DNA of 39,560 bases from Bacilli bacterium (GCA_918219625.1 CAKJXT010000091.1:1-39560), one strand, 5' to 3'. Shown: positions 16,751-25,793, numbered from the stretch's first letter. The notes: a model not told the origin generated them from the letters alone. Program-made: numbers and translations.

Positions 16751-16825
16751 TGCCTCGTAGCCAAGCGGTAAGGCACCACACTTTGACTGTGGCATTCGCT
16801 AGTTCGAATCTAGCCGAGGCAGCCA
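16751..16825 (+). tRNA. tRNA-Gln (TTG)
   Basis: Acceptor TGCCTCG/CGAGGCA, anticodon loop CTTTGAC, encoded CCA. Confidence 0.96.
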
Positions 16826-16842
16826 AATAATTTTTATAACAT

Positions 16843-16918
16843 GTCCCGTTAGCTCAGTTGGTAGAGCATTTGACTTTTAATCAAAGGGTCACAGATTCGA
16901 GTTCTGTACGGGACACCA
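16843..16918 (+). tRNA. tRNA-Lys (TTT)
   Basis: Acceptor GTCCCGT/ACGGGAC, anticodon loop CTTTTAA, encoded CCA. Confidence 0.97.
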
Positions 16919-16926
16919 TCTTATTT

Positions 16927-17015
16927 GCCTGAGTGGCGGAATTGGTAGACGCACAGGACTTAAAATCCTGCGAAGGTCATACTTCATGCCGGTTCAAGTC
17001 CGGCCTTAGGCACCA
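16927..17015 (+). tRNA. tRNA-Leu (TAA)
   Basis: Acceptor GCCTGAG/CTTAGGC, anticodon loop CTTAAAA, long variable arm, encoded CCA. Confidence 0.97.
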
Positions 17016-17024
17016 TTTAATTTT

Positions 17025-17117
17025 GGAGAGATACCCAAGTCTGGTTGAAGGGTCCGGTCTTGAAAACCGGTAGGTCAGGCAACTGGCGCAAGGGTTCGAA
17101 TCCCTTTCTCTCCGCCA
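17025..17117 (+). tRNA. tRNA-Ser (TGA)
   Basis: Acceptor GGAGAGA/TCTCTCC, anticodon loop CTTGAAA, long variable arm, encoded CCA. Confidence 0.97.
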
Positions 17118-17136
17118 TTTTTTTAAATAATTATAT

Positions 17137-17213
<77 letters not shown>

Positions 17214-17217
17214 AAAA

Positions 17218-17293
17218 GGTCCCGTGGTGTAGCGGTTATCACGTCTGCCTGTCACGCAGAAGATCGCGAGTTCAATTCTCGTCGGGACCGCCA
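17218..17293 (+). tRNA. tRNA-Asp (GTC)
   Basis: Acceptor GGTCCCG/CGGGACC, anticodon loop CTGTCAC, encoded CCA; only 4 nt after the fMet gene. Confidence 0.97.
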
Positions 17294-17301
17294 TTTTTTT
17301 T

Positions 17302-17377
<76 letters not shown>

Positions 17378-17402
17378 TTTAAATAATTACGATAGGCACT
17401 CT

Positions 17403-17479
17403 GCGCTCGTAGATCAATTGGATAGATCGTTTGACTACGGATCAAAAGGTTATGGGTTCGACTCCTATCGGGCGCACCA
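17403..17479 (+). tRNA. tRNA-Arg (ACG)
   Basis: Acceptor GCGCTCG/CGGGCGC with one T-G pair, anticodon loop CTACGGA, encoded CCA. The A34 is normally edited to inosine. Confidence 0.95.
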
Positions 17480-17484
17480 TAAAT

Positions 17485-17561
17485 CGGGAAATGGCTCAAC
17501 TTGGTAGAGCACTTGGTTTGGGACCAAGGGGTTGCAGGTTCAAATCCTGTTTTCCCGACCA
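17485..17561 (+). tRNA. tRNA-Pro (TGG)
   Basis: Acceptor CGGGAAA/TTTCCCG, anticodon loop TTTGGGA, encoded CCA. Last tRNA of the array. Confidence 0.96.
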
Positions 17562-17575
17562 TTTATAAAAAAACG

Positions 17576-17606
17576 AAGGCTTACATTAATATGTGAGTCT
17601 TTTTTG
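17576..17606 (+). terminator. Terminator of the tRNA array
   Basis: 11-bp stem AAGGCTTACAT and ATGTGAGTCTT (two G-T pairs), TAAT loop, followed by T residues. Confidence 0.85.
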
Positions 17607-17646
17607 TATTTGCAACCCCTTTGGCCCGTACAAACCTCTTGCGCAG

Positions 17647-18381
17647 TCATTCTACCGGCTCAAATAATAAAGTTATATTTTCCGACTTAATACTAAAACT
17701 TGTCCCATGACTATTTATACAATCATCATCACCAAAAACCCCACTAATCAAAAAAGAAACTTTAATTTTAGCTTTTTTTACTAAATCAATAAATGTCTCA
17801 AAATTCTTTAATTTGTAAAAATTAATTTTATTATATCTAAAATATTCAATACCATTTATAAACTTAGAATCAGCTTCAACAAATGCAAGATAACATAGCT
17901 TACTATAAAGCTTATTTTTTATCGCTTCAAATGTCCAATATGCCTTTTTTTCAACAAACAACCCCAATCTATCAAAAACTAATAAATATATTCTTTGTTC
18001 AATATCATCAACACGTAAAGAAAACTTATAATTAATACCTACATCATTTATATAATCGCAATATATATCTGAGTTTAACAATCTAATATTTTTATTTTTT
18101 GAATGTCTATAACCATATCTTTTAAAAAGTCTTTTTAGTTCATAAGAACTCTCGCCGATTGGATTATAATTAAATAAAGTAATATAGGACCTGCTATTCC
18201 TTCGATGAGTTTTAATCTCTATGCCATTATAATCCGGAAGACATAAAGCATCCTCTTCTTTTCCAAGTAATTCTTCGAAGGTATATCCTATTCCAGTATT
18301 ACCTTTCCTACAACTCTTAATCCACCCCATTTCTTTTATTTCGTCAAATTTTTGCTTTAAAATTTTGAAATTATTTGTCAA
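17647..18381 (-). CDS. MvaI/BcnI-family restriction-endonuclease-like protein
   Basis: About 244 aa. The N-terminal blocks GWIKSCRKGNTGIGYTFEELLG and LPDYNGIEIKTHRRNS match the MvaI/BcnI restriction endonuclease family. The D-(x)n-ExK nuclease core is seen as PDYNGIEIK. No methyltransferase gene is beside it, which is unusual for a classical restriction gene, so a solitary nuclease or repair role is possible. The start is uncertain: TTG at 18381 has AAGGAG 9 nt upstream; ATG at 18390 abuts that site; TTG at 18423 has a poor one. It lies just after the tRNA array, a common spot for acquired DNA. Confidence 0.78.
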   Translation of the reverse strand: MTNNFKILKQKFDEIKEMGWIKSCRKGNTGIGYTFEELLGKEEDALCLPDYNGIEIKTHRRNSRSYITLFNYNPIGESSYELKRLFKRYGYRHSKNKNIRLLNSDIYCDYINDVGINYKFSLRVDDIEQRIYLLVFDRLGLFVEKKAYWTFEAIKNKLYSKLCYLAFVEADSKFINGIEYFRYNKINFYKLKNFETFIDLVKKAKIKVSFLISGVFGDDDCINSHGTSFSIKSENITLLFEPVE

Positions 18382-18479
18382 AACTATCATCTCCTTAATA
18401 TTAAATATACTTCGTAAAAACAAAAGTTCCTTAAAAAAATAAAAAATATGTTATAATTTATAATAAAGGAGTGATACAT

Positions 18480-19106
18480 ATGATAATATTTGATTTGGAT
18501 GGAACACTTTGGGAAACAATAGAAGCAACATATATAGCCGCAAATATTATAGTTGAAAAACATAAAGAACTAAAAAAAATATCAAAAGAAACAATAATAA
18601 AGGGGATGGGATTGAGTTCTTTAGAAAATGCAAGCAATTATATACCATATATCCCAGCAGAAAATGGTATAAAATATATGAAAGAAATAAGTGATAAAAC
18701 ATCAGAAATAATTAATGAAAAAAATATTAATATATATAATGGAGTAACAGAAACAATAAAGAAATTAAGCAATGAATACAAATTAGGAATAATAACAAAT
18801 AATCGTGATAATTATGCGGAAACATTTCTAAAAGTTTCGAAATTAGAACAATATTTTATAGACTATATGGGTGCAGCATCATATAATATAACAAAAGGTA
18901 ATGCCATAAAACGAATGGTTCAAAAACACCATGAAAAAGAAAACTACTATGTAGGAGATATAAAAAAAGATCAAGAAGCAACACTGTATGCTGGAATAAA
19001 ATTTATACATGCAAAATATGGATTTGAACCAAATTTGGATTCAAAATTATCGATAAAAAATATAAAAGAATTACCCAATTTATTAAAAAAAGAAAGCAAT
19101 AAGTAA
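18480..19106 (+). CDS. HAD-family phosphatase (phosphoglycolate phosphatase-like)
   Basis: 208-aa haloacid-dehalogenase hydrolase. Motif I is IFDLDGTLWE with nucleophile Asp5 and acid Asp7; motif II is IITNNRDN; motif III/IV is YYVGDIKKDQEAT. The cap lies between motifs I and II (C1 type). It resembles Gph/PpaX-like enzymes, but the substrate cannot be told. ATG at 18480 is preferred to GTG at 18471, because that GTG is in the Shine-Dalgarno sequence AAAGGAGTGA. Convergent with the lipoprotein gene. Confidence 0.9.
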   Translation: MIIFDLDGTLWETIEATYIAANIIVEKHKELKKISKETIIKGMGLSSLENASNYIPYIPAENGIKYMKEISDKTSEIINEKNINIYNGVTETIKKLSNEYKLGIITNNRDNYAETFLKVSKLEQYFIDYMGAASYNITKGNAIKRMVQKHHEKENYYVGDIKKDQEATLYAGIKFIHAKYGFEPNLDSKLSIKNIKELPNLLKKESNK

Positions 19107-19124
19107 ATCAATACTTATTGCTTT
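19086..19124 (-). terminator. Terminator of the 151-aa lipoprotein gene
   Basis: 13-bp perfect stem AAAGCAATAAGTA (19093-19105) and TACTTATTGCTTT (19112-19124). The T-rich tail is on the minus-strand side, so it mainly serves the lipoprotein gene; it overlaps the HAD gene end. Confidence 0.8.
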
Positions 19125-19128
19125 AAAA

Positions 19129-19584
19129 CTATTTGCAAGAAAAACCATTGTTTTCTAATTCTGCTTTAATATCATCATATGATTTTTCAGAATTAATTAT
19201 AGTAATATATGCTTTGTCATCATCACTAAGTTTATTATAATTTATATCCATTTTTACAGTAAAGCCATTATCTTTAATATTTGAAGAATAAGAAATACCA
19301 TCACGATTTTTATAATTGCCAAAAGCACTGTTAACTTCATTTTCTAAATTATCTCTTGTAACTTCATCACTCTCATTTAAAGTAACATTTATATTCATTG
19401 AGAATTTATCAACTTTGTCACCGGCAAAATGTATTTTATAAGTTTCTTCGGTTAAAGTACTACCAACAGTATTAGTGGAATTACATTCTAAAACATTTGA
19501 ATTATCAGAAGTTTTTGAACCACATCCAGTCAGAAAAATCATGATCCCCAAAACTAAACTAAAAAACGATATTAAACGTTTCAT
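19129..19584 (-). CDS. Small lipoprotein (DUF1307/YehR-like)
   Basis: 151 aa. A signal peptide ends in a lipobox, IFLTGCGS, with Cys21 the likely lipidated residue. The mature part alternates beta and helix: EETYKIHFAGDKV, FSMNINVTLNES, NGFTVKMDINY, and a C-terminal helix before NNGFSCK. This resembles the DUF1307 (YehR) lipoproteins, whose function is unknown. GGAGATGG lies shortly before the ATG. Its own terminator follows. Confidence 0.82.
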   Translation of the reverse strand: MKRLISFFSLVLGIMIFLTGCGSKTSDNSNVLECNSTNTVGSTLTEETYKIHFAGDKVDKFSMNINVTLNESDEVTRDNLENEVNSAFGNYKNRDGISYSSNIKDNGFTVKMDINYNKLSDDDKAYITIINSEKSYDDIKAELENNGFSCK

Positions 19585-19738
19585 CCAACCATCTCCTAAA
19601 TATATAATAACATTTTATATAAAAATCTTCAAGAATAATATAAATAAAACACAATAAAAAGACAAAAAACGATAATTTACCATATTAATTATTAAAAAAA
19701 AAGTGTATAATTAATATAATGAATAAAATGGAGGAAGT

Positions 19739-21847
19739 ATGCAAACAGAAGAAATATTAGAAGAAAAAATAATAGAATTACTAAAGCAAGAAAATAAAGC
19801 ACTAAGCGCATTTGAAATAGAAGAATTATTAGAGCTAAAAAAAGAAGAATTTACAACACTAATAAAGACGCTAAATCAGATGGAAGAACAACTAAAAATA
19901 TACAGAACTAAAAAAGATAACTATATGTTATTTACGAATAGTCATTTGAAAATTGGGACACTATCAGTAAACAAAAGAGGATTCGGATTTGTAGATGTAG
20001 GAACGGAAGAAGATATTTTTATACCAATTGACTCATTAAACAAAGCAATACATAATGATCAAGTAGTAGTAGAAATAACAACAAAGACAGGTGAAAAACC
20101 AGAAGGAAGAATAGTAAAAATAATAAGTAGAAACCTAAATAATATGGTTGGCGAATTCTACTATAAACAAGGAAAACCATTTGTAGAACTAGACGACAAG
20201 AAAATAAAAATACAAATCATAATAGATCCTAAAAAAACACTTGGGGCAATGAATGGACATAAGGTATTAGTAAAAATTACAAACAAATTAAAAGATAATA
20301 CATATAAAGGAGAAATATTAAAAATACTAGGACATAAAAATGATCCAGGAGTAGACATTCTATCAATAACAGCAAAATATGATATAAACGATACATTTGA
20401 AGATGATGTAATGAAACAAGCAGATGAACTTCCATTCAATGTACTAGAAAAAGAAATGGTAGATAGAAAAGACCTAAGAAGTGAAGAAATATTCACAATA
20501 GATGGTGATGATACAAAAGATATAGACGATGCAATATCCATAAAAAAACTACAAAATGGAAACTATGAACTAGGAGTACACATCGCAGATGTAAGCCACT
20601 ATGTAACTGAAGATAGTCCACTTGATAAAGAAGCATACACAAGAGGGACAAGCGTATATCTAGCAGATAGAGTAATACCAATGCTTCCGCATAAACTATC
20701 AAATGGAATATGTTCATTAAACCCAGAAGAAGATAGACTAGCTCAATCATGTGTAATGGAAATAAATGAACAAGGTGAAGTAGTAAAATACGACATATTT
20801 CAAAGTGTAATAAGATCAAGAAAACAAATGACATACAATAATGTAAATAAAATACTAGAGGAAGATATAATTCCAGAAGGATATGAACCATATGCAGACT
20901 CTTTACATATGATGGCTGATTTAGCAAAAATATTACGTAAATACAAAGAAAATAGGGGATACATTGACTTTGAAATAAATGAATCAAAAATAATAGTAGA
21001 CGAAAAAGGAAAAGCAATAGATGTAAAACTTAGAGAAAGAGGAACAGGAGAAAAACTAATTGAAGACTTCATGATTGCAGCAAATGAAACAGTTGCACAA
21101 CACATATTCTATATGGAGCTTCCATTTGTATACCGTGTTCATGGCGAACCAAGTGAAGAAAAAATAGATAACTTTAGAAAATACGTATCAATATTAGGGC
21201 ACAGAATAATAGGAGACAAGAAAGATATGACTCCAAAAGGTATGCAACATATGCTAGAACAATTAAAAAATACAGAAGAATATTCAATATTAGCATCAAT
21301 GCTATTAAGAAGCATGCAAAAAGCAGTATACGATAAAGAAAATATTGGACACTATGGATTAGCAAGTAAATGTTATACACACTTTACCTCTCCAATAAGA
21401 AGATATCCTGATTTAATAGTACATAGACTACTTAGAAAATATTTATATGAAAATAAAATAGACGAACAAACAATAAATACATACGATTATAAACTAAAAG
21501 ACATAACAGAACACTCTTCTGAAAGAGAAAGAGCAGCAGTAGACTGCGAAAGAGAAGTTGACGACATGAAGAAAGCAGAGTACATGCAAGATCATATTGG
21601 AGAAGAATTTGATGGAATAATCAGTAGTGTAACACCATTTGGTATGTTCATAGAATTACCAAACCTAATAGAAGGATTAGTAAGACTAGATGATATGACA
21701 GACGACTACTACGTGTATAATGAAGATACATTTAGTCTAGTAGGAAAAAATAATAAACGTGGATATAGATTAGGAGATAAAATAAAGGTAATAGTAAAAG
21801 CAGCTAATAAGGAGGCAAAGACAATTGACTTCATTATTAAAAAATAA
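19739..21847 (+). CDS. rnr: Ribonuclease R
   Basis: 702-aa processive 3'-5' exoribonuclease of the RNB family. Order: an N-terminal winged-helix-like region (1-65), cold-shock domains (KIGTLSVNKRGFGFVDV), the RNB catalytic core and a C-terminal S1 domain (EFDGIISSVTPFGMFIEL). The active-site acid cluster is DGDDTKDIDDAI. TSPIRRYPDLIVHRLL is another typical block. RNase R degrades structured RNA and the defective mRNAs released by trans-translation. GGAGGAAG precedes the ATG. Order rnr-capA-smpB, with ssrA further on, recalls the common rnr-smpB-ssrA cluster. Confidence 0.96.
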   Translation: MQTEEILEEKIIELLKQENKALSAFEIEELLELKKEEFTTLIKTLNQMEEQLKIYRTKKDNYMLFTNSHLKIGTLSVNKRGFGFVDVGTEEDIFIPIDSLNKAIHNDQVVVEITTKTGEKPEGRIVKIISRNLNNMVGEFYYKQGKPFVELDDKKIKIQIIIDPKKTLGAMNGHKVLVKITNKLKDNTYKGEILKILGHKNDPGVDILSITAKYDINDTFEDDVMKQADELPFNVLEKEMVDRKDLRSEEIFTIDGDDTKDIDDAISIKKLQNGNYELGVHIADVSHYVTEDSPLDKEAYTRGTSVYLADRVIPMLPHKLSNGICSLNPEEDRLAQSCVMEINEQGEVVKYDIFQSVIRSRKQMTYNNVNKILEEDIIPEGYEPYADSLHMMADLAKILRKYKENRGYIDFEINESKIIVDEKGKAIDVKLRERGTGEKLIEDFMIAANETVAQHIFYMELPFVYRVHGEPSEEKIDNFRKYVSILGHRIIGDKKDMTPKGMQHMLEQLKNTEEYSILASMLLRSMQKAVYDKENIGHYGLASKCYTHFTSPIRRYPDLIVHRLLRKYLYENKIDEQTINTYDYKLKDITEHSSERERAAVDCEREVDDMKKAEYMQDHIGEEFDGIISSVTPFGMFIELPNLIEGLVRLDDMTDDYYVYNEDTFSLVGKNNKRGYRLGDKIKVIVKAANKEAKTIDFIIKK

Positions 21848-22997
21848 AATACTAATAGTAGCCACAATCTCATTACTATTAACAGGATGTGCAACTACAA
21901 AAAATGAAAAAATAAACCTTCCTAATCTAAATGTTATTGAAGATATACCGGTAGATTACAAAGTATCATTATTTGCAGTAGGAGATGCACTAATTCATGA
22001 CGCTGTATACAAAGATGCAAAAACAGATCAAATAGGAGAAGACGGATACAATATATATGATTTCAAACCAATGCTAGAATACATAAAACCAATCGCACAA
22101 TCACATGATTTATCATTCTATAATCAAGAAACAATAATCGGTGGTAAAAACCTAGGATTATCAAATTATCCAATGTTCAACTCACCAGATGAAATAGGAC
22201 TAGACATGTTAGACTCAGGCTTTAATATAGTCAATCTAGCAACCAACCATACAATGGATAAAGGAAAAGCAGGAGCAACATACTCTGCAAACTTTTGGGA
22301 AAAACAAGATGCATATGTAACAGGAAGTTACTCATCAGAAGAAAAAAGAAATAACATAGAAATAAAAGAAAAAAATGGAATAACATATGCAGTTCTAGCA
22401 TACACATATGGAACAAACGGACTTCCAGTTCCACAAGACGCTGAATATCTAGTGAATGTATGGAGCGTATATGGAGAAAACTCTTATGAAGAATATAAAG
22501 AAACAGTAAAACAAGATATTCAAAAAGTAAGAGATAAAGTAGACGTACTTATAGTATCAATGCATTGGGGAAATGAATATATACATGAGCCAACAGTATA
22601 TGAAAGAGATGCAGCACAATTTCTTTCAGAACAAGGCGTTGATATAATAATAGGAACACATCCGCATGTAATACAACCTGTAGAATTTGTCAACAACACA
22701 TTGGTAATATATTCATTAGGAAATTTTATATCTGCTCAAACGGATGAAAATACAAGAGTAGGAATGATGGTATCTCTAGACATAAATAAACATGTCGAAA
22801 ACAATGAAACAACAATAACAATAGATAATGTTAAAGCTGACTTGACATGGACATACCACCAAAGATATAGAAATTTCAAAGTAATACCGTTCTATGAGTT
22901 GAACAATAGTCTGTTAAACAATTATCAACAAGTATATGAAAAATATAAAAAAATAATAAATCCAGCAAATGATGAAAGGATACAAGTCGGATTCTAG
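21825..22997 (+). CDS. CapA/PgsA-like lipoprotein with metallophosphatase fold
   Basis: 390 aa. TTG start at 21825, with AAGGAGG 9 nt upstream inside the rnr gene (23-nt overlap). A signal peptide ends in the lipobox LLLTGCAT. The CapA (PGA_cap) fold motifs are in order: FAVGDALIHD, YNQETIIGG, LATNHTMDKG, VSMHWGNEY and IIGTHPHVIQ, the usual metal ligands of this phosphoesterase-like family. CapA proteins are linked to poly-gamma-glutamate capsule export, but single copies without capB/capC are widespread and their job is not settled. No capB or capC is in the window. Its lodging between rnr and smpB ties its expression to RNA quality control. Confidence 0.88.
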   Translation: MTSLLKNKILIVATISLLLTGCATTKNEKINLPNLNVIEDIPVDYKVSLFAVGDALIHDAVYKDAKTDQIGEDGYNIYDFKPMLEYIKPIAQSHDLSFYNQETIIGGKNLGLSNYPMFNSPDEIGLDMLDSGFNIVNLATNHTMDKGKAGATYSANFWEKQDAYVTGSYSSEEKRNNIEIKEKNGITYAVLAYTYGTNGLPVPQDAEYLVNVWSVYGENSYEEYKETVKQDIQKVRDKVDVLIVSMHWGNEYIHEPTVYERDAAQFLSEQGVDIIIGTHPHVIQPVEFVNNTLVIYSLGNFISAQTDENTRVGMMVSLDINKHVENNETTITIDNVKADLTWTYHQRYRNFKVIPFYELNNSLLNNYQQVYEKYKKIINPANDERIQVGF

Positions 22998-23005
22998 GTG
23001 ATAAA

Positions 23006-23446
23006 ATGATTGAAATTAACAATAGAAAAGCAAAATTTGACTATCAAATATTTGATACATATGAAGCAGGAATTGTATTAACAGGAACAGAAATAAAGTC
23101 AATAAGAAAAGGAAATTGTAATCTTAAAGATAGCTATGTAGTAATAAGAAATAATGAAGCATACATAATAAATATGCACATAAGTCATTATGAAGAAGGA
23201 AATATATTTAATCATGAAGAAACAAGAACACGAAAACTATTACTACATAAAAAAGAAATATTAAAACTAAATGATAAAATTAGAATAGAAGGATATACAC
23301 TCGTTCCATTAAAACTATACTTTGTAAAAAATAGAGTAAAAATAGAAATAGCTCTAGCAAAAGGAAAAAAGAACTATGACAAAAGACAAGCACTAAAGGA
23401 AAAAGACATAAATAAAGATATAAGAAAACAATTAAAAGGAAACTAG
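23006..23446 (+). CDS. smpB: SsrA-binding protein SmpB
   Basis: 146 aa, the standard length. NRKAKFDYQI, YEAGIVLTGTEIKSIR and the C-terminal GKKNYDKRQALKEKD block are diagnostic. SmpB carries tmRNA to stalled ribosomes, its tail mimicking mRNA in the A site. AGGTGAT overlaps the capA stop codon, so the two are coupled. The tmRNA gene lies at 30003, about 6.5 kb downstream. Confidence 0.97.
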   Translation: MIEINNRKAKFDYQIFDTYEAGIVLTGTEIKSIRKGNCNLKDSYVVIRNNEAYIINMHISHYEEGNIFNHEETRTRKLLLHKKEILKLNDKIRIEGYTLVPLKLYFVKNRVKIEIALAKGKKNYDKRQALKEKDINKDIRKQLKGN

Positions 23447-23465
23447 TAGCGATACTAGTTTTAAA
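23441..23465 (+). terminator. Terminator after smpB
   Basis: Stem AACTAGTA (23441-23448) and TACTAGTT (23453-23460), GCGA loop, then TTAAATTT; the T tail is weak. Confidence 0.65.
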
Positions 23466-23505
23466 TTTATAAAAAAGATGATATAATACAAACAAAGGTG
23501 ATTTC

Positions 23506-24675
23506 ATGAAAACAAGAACATTAATAATATCATTGCTAATATTACTAACTATAATAATTATATCTATAATATATACAACAGTACCAAGACTAGAACTTAA
23601 TGGTGTACAAAATATGACAATATCATATAGGAAAACATATGAAGAACCAGGAGTAATATTGAAAAATGCAAGTCCAAAATATCTTAACAAACTAAAAATA
23701 GAAGACAATATTGAACAAAAAAGAATAGGAACATATCACGTTGACTATACACTTAAATTAGGTGCAAGAACGCTAAGAAGAAGAAGAAATATAAAAATAA
23801 TAGATGATATATCTCCAATAATAAAACTAGATGGCGACCAAATAATGCAAATATCAATAAATAAAGAATATATAGAACCAGGATATAAAGCAATTGATGA
23901 GTACGATGGAGATATAACAGAAAAAGTTGAAGTAAATGGAAAAGTCGATACAACAAACTATGGGGAATACATAATAAAATATAAAGTAAAAGATAATAAT
24001 AATAACCAAACCGAAATAAATAGAATAGTAAAAGTAATAGATGAAGAAAAACCAAAAATCATATGTGAATCAGATTACTCTGCATTTCCACAAAACACAG
24101 AAAACGTAATCGGCTGCAAAGCGATGGATAATTTTGATGGAGATATAACAGAGAAAATAAAGGTGTCAGGAAATTATGATACTAAAACACCAGGAACATA
24201 CAATATTCAATATACAGTAGAAGACGATGCAGGAAATAAAACATCAATCAATCATAATATAATAATATACGAAGAAAAAAAAAGAACAGCCTATATTCTT
24301 ATAAACGATGAAGAAATGTTAAAAGAATTATTATCTAAAAATGAAATTCCAGCAACAATAATAAATCCAATTGAACAAACTCCAGATTACATTGAAGAAT
24401 TAAAAAATCAAAACTATCAAACAGAATTAAAAATAAAAAACACAACACTCAATAATGTAAAAGAAATAAAACACTACTGTGAGAACAATCAAATAAAATT
24501 TATAAATCTAAATAAAAATACAATAAACGAAAAACTACAAGAAGTTGTAAACAATAAACACGAAAAAACAATAATAAATCTAAGCGACGAACAAGACATT
24601 AAAGAACTAAAATCAATAATAGCGCTACTAATAGAATCAAACTATAAATTTGATACAATAGAAAAAATAAAATAA
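23506..24675 (+). CDS. Membrane-anchored protein with DUF5011/Ig-like domains and degenerate deacetylase-like C-terminus
   Basis: 389 aa. An N-terminal membrane anchor (about 7-25) is followed by about three Ig-like modules with the DUF5011 pattern: YEEPGVILKNASP, YIEPGYKAIDEYDGDITEKV and IGCKAMDNFDGDITEKI, each followed by a G-Y-I-Y-V-D strand. The last ~115 residues (TAYILINDEEMLKELL, ATIINP, then INLSDEQDIKELKSII and YKFDTIEKIK) resemble a polysaccharide-deacetylase fold that has lost its metal-binding His/Asp residues. So an extracytoplasmic wall-binding protein is likely; enzymatic activity is not. GGTGAT lies 3 nt before the ATG, and TATAAT at 23482-23487. Confidence 0.75.
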   Translation: MKTRTLIISLLILLTIIIISIIYTTVPRLELNGVQNMTISYRKTYEEPGVILKNASPKYLNKLKIEDNIEQKRIGTYHVDYTLKLGARTLRRRRNIKIIDDISPIIKLDGDQIMQISINKEYIEPGYKAIDEYDGDITEKVEVNGKVDTTNYGEYIIKYKVKDNNNNQTEINRIVKVIDEEKPKIICESDYSAFPQNTENVIGCKAMDNFDGDITEKIKVSGNYDTKTPGTYNIQYTVEDDAGNKTSINHNIIIYEEKKRTAYILINDEEMLKELLSKNEIPATIINPIEQTPDYIEELKNQNYQTELKIKNTTLNNVKEIKHYCENNQIKFINLNKNTINEKLQEVVNNKHEKTIINLSDEQDIKELKSIIALLIESNYKFDTIEKIK

Positions 24676-24694
24676 AAGAGCATAAGCTCTTTTT
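24674..24694. terminator. Bidirectional terminator
   Basis: Perfect 8-bp stem AAAAGAGC (24674-24681) and GCTCTTTT (24686-24693), ATAA loop, T-rich on both strands. It separates the convergent DUF5011 gene and the 84-aa gene. Confidence 0.8.
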
Positions 24695-24947
24695 AAAATG
24701 GTCTATAAAAAGGACCAGGACCGTAATAAGGGCCATAATAAGGACCATAAGGTCTATTATAAGGAGGTCTCCAAAAAGCTGGAGCAATAGCCGCACCTGT
24801 AACACCACCTAGTAAAAAAGGAAAGGCAAATCCCGCACCTATTAACCTCTCATCATTTCCCGACTTTATACCTTGGTTGTTATAATTTGGATAAAAACTA
24901 TAATTAGAACCCGAATATCCAACTGGATAACTATAAGAACTGTTCAT
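24693..24947 (-). CDS. Tyr/Pro/Gly-rich small protein, candidate spore-surface protein
   Basis: 84 aa. The N-terminus is Ser/Tyr/Asn-rich. The centre is a Gly/Ala hydrophobic stretch (IGAGFAFPFLLGGVTGAAI), possibly membrane-inserted. The C-terminus is a Tyr-Gly-Pro repeat (PYGPYYGPYYGPGPFYRP). Such low-complexity Tyr/Gly/Pro proteins are common among coat or exosporium proteins of spore formers, but I cannot name a family. ATG at 24947 has AAAGGGGAG upstream. A lone minus-strand gene among plus-strand ones, as with the CotY/Z gene. Confidence 0.65.
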   Translation of the reverse strand: MNSSYSYPVGYSGSNYSFYPNYNNQGIKSGNDERLIGAGFAFPFLLGGVTGAAIAPAFWRPPYNRPYGPYYGPYYGPGPFYRPF

Positions 24948-25034
24948 AAAACTCCCCTTTCAATATATAATATGCCCATAGCAAATTAAAGTGAAAAAAA
25001 CAAACGAAAAACATATAATTAAATAGGTGGTAAC

Positions 25035-25793
25035 ATGAAAAAACTATTCAAATATATAGGAATACTATCATTGGTACTCGCAAGCTTTATAATAACAGAA
25101 AAAACATCAATGGTAATAAAAGAAACCGATGACATAATGATAAAAATAAAAGAAGAAAAAACTAAATTCGAACAAGATCCGATAGATGCAAAAATAGAAG
25201 AAAATAAAATAACACCAGGAATATATGGAAAAAAAGTAAATGAAGAAAAAACATACGAGCAAATGAAAAGACAAGGAAAATACAATAATGAAAACTATGT
25301 ATATGACCAAACAAAACCAAAAATATCAATAGAAGATATATACGACAAATATATAGAAACAGGAAATAAAACAAAAAAAGAAATATCAATAATAATAATC
25401 ATAAAAGAAAGCAATATAAATGCGCAAGAATTAAAAGAAACAAAGGTAACAATTTTAAAAAATAACGAAAACAATATCAAAAACAATTACTTTACAGAAG
25501 TTGATATAGAAAAAAACATAAATAAAACACCAAACTATTGTTATATACAAGAATACAATAGACAAGAAATAGAAAAATGTGCAAAAGAACAAAGACACTC
25601 AATAAAAATAAACAAAATAACCAAAAACTTGCTTCAAGAAACAAAAAAAGAACTATCAAATGGAAAAATAATATCAATCGAACTTAATGATCAAACCAAA
25701 AAAGAACTAAAATTAACAATAAATTATATAAAAAACAAGGGATTTAAAATAGTAAAAATTGAAGAATTACTAAGTGAAAAAAATACCAATTAA
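25035..25793 (+). CDS. Secreted/anchored protein with degenerate polysaccharide-deacetylase-like domain
   Basis: 252 aa with an N-terminal hydrophobic segment (about 5-21). Residues about 50-90 (DAKIEENKITPGIYGKKVNEEKTYEQMKRQGKY) form a block I associate with Firmicutes deacetylase-like proteins. The C-terminal part ends IISIELNDQTKKEL then YIKNKGFKIVKIEELL, like the last strand and helix of NodB-fold enzymes. The His/Asp metal ligands are not visible, so it is probably not an active deacetylase. Its C-terminus resembles that of the DUF5011 protein two genes upstream. AGGTGGT precedes the ATG. Confidence 0.6.
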   Translation: MKKLFKYIGILSLVLASFIITEKTSMVIKETDDIMIKIKEEKTKFEQDPIDAKIEENKITPGIYGKKVNEEKTYEQMKRQGKYNNENYVYDQTKPKISIEDIYDKYIETGNKTKKEISIIIIIKESNINAQELKETKVTILKNNENNIKNNYFTEVDIEKNINKTPNYCYIQEYNRQEIEKCAKEQRHSIKINKITKNLLQETKKELSNGKIISIELNDQTKKELKLTINYIKNKGFKIVKIEELLSEKNTN

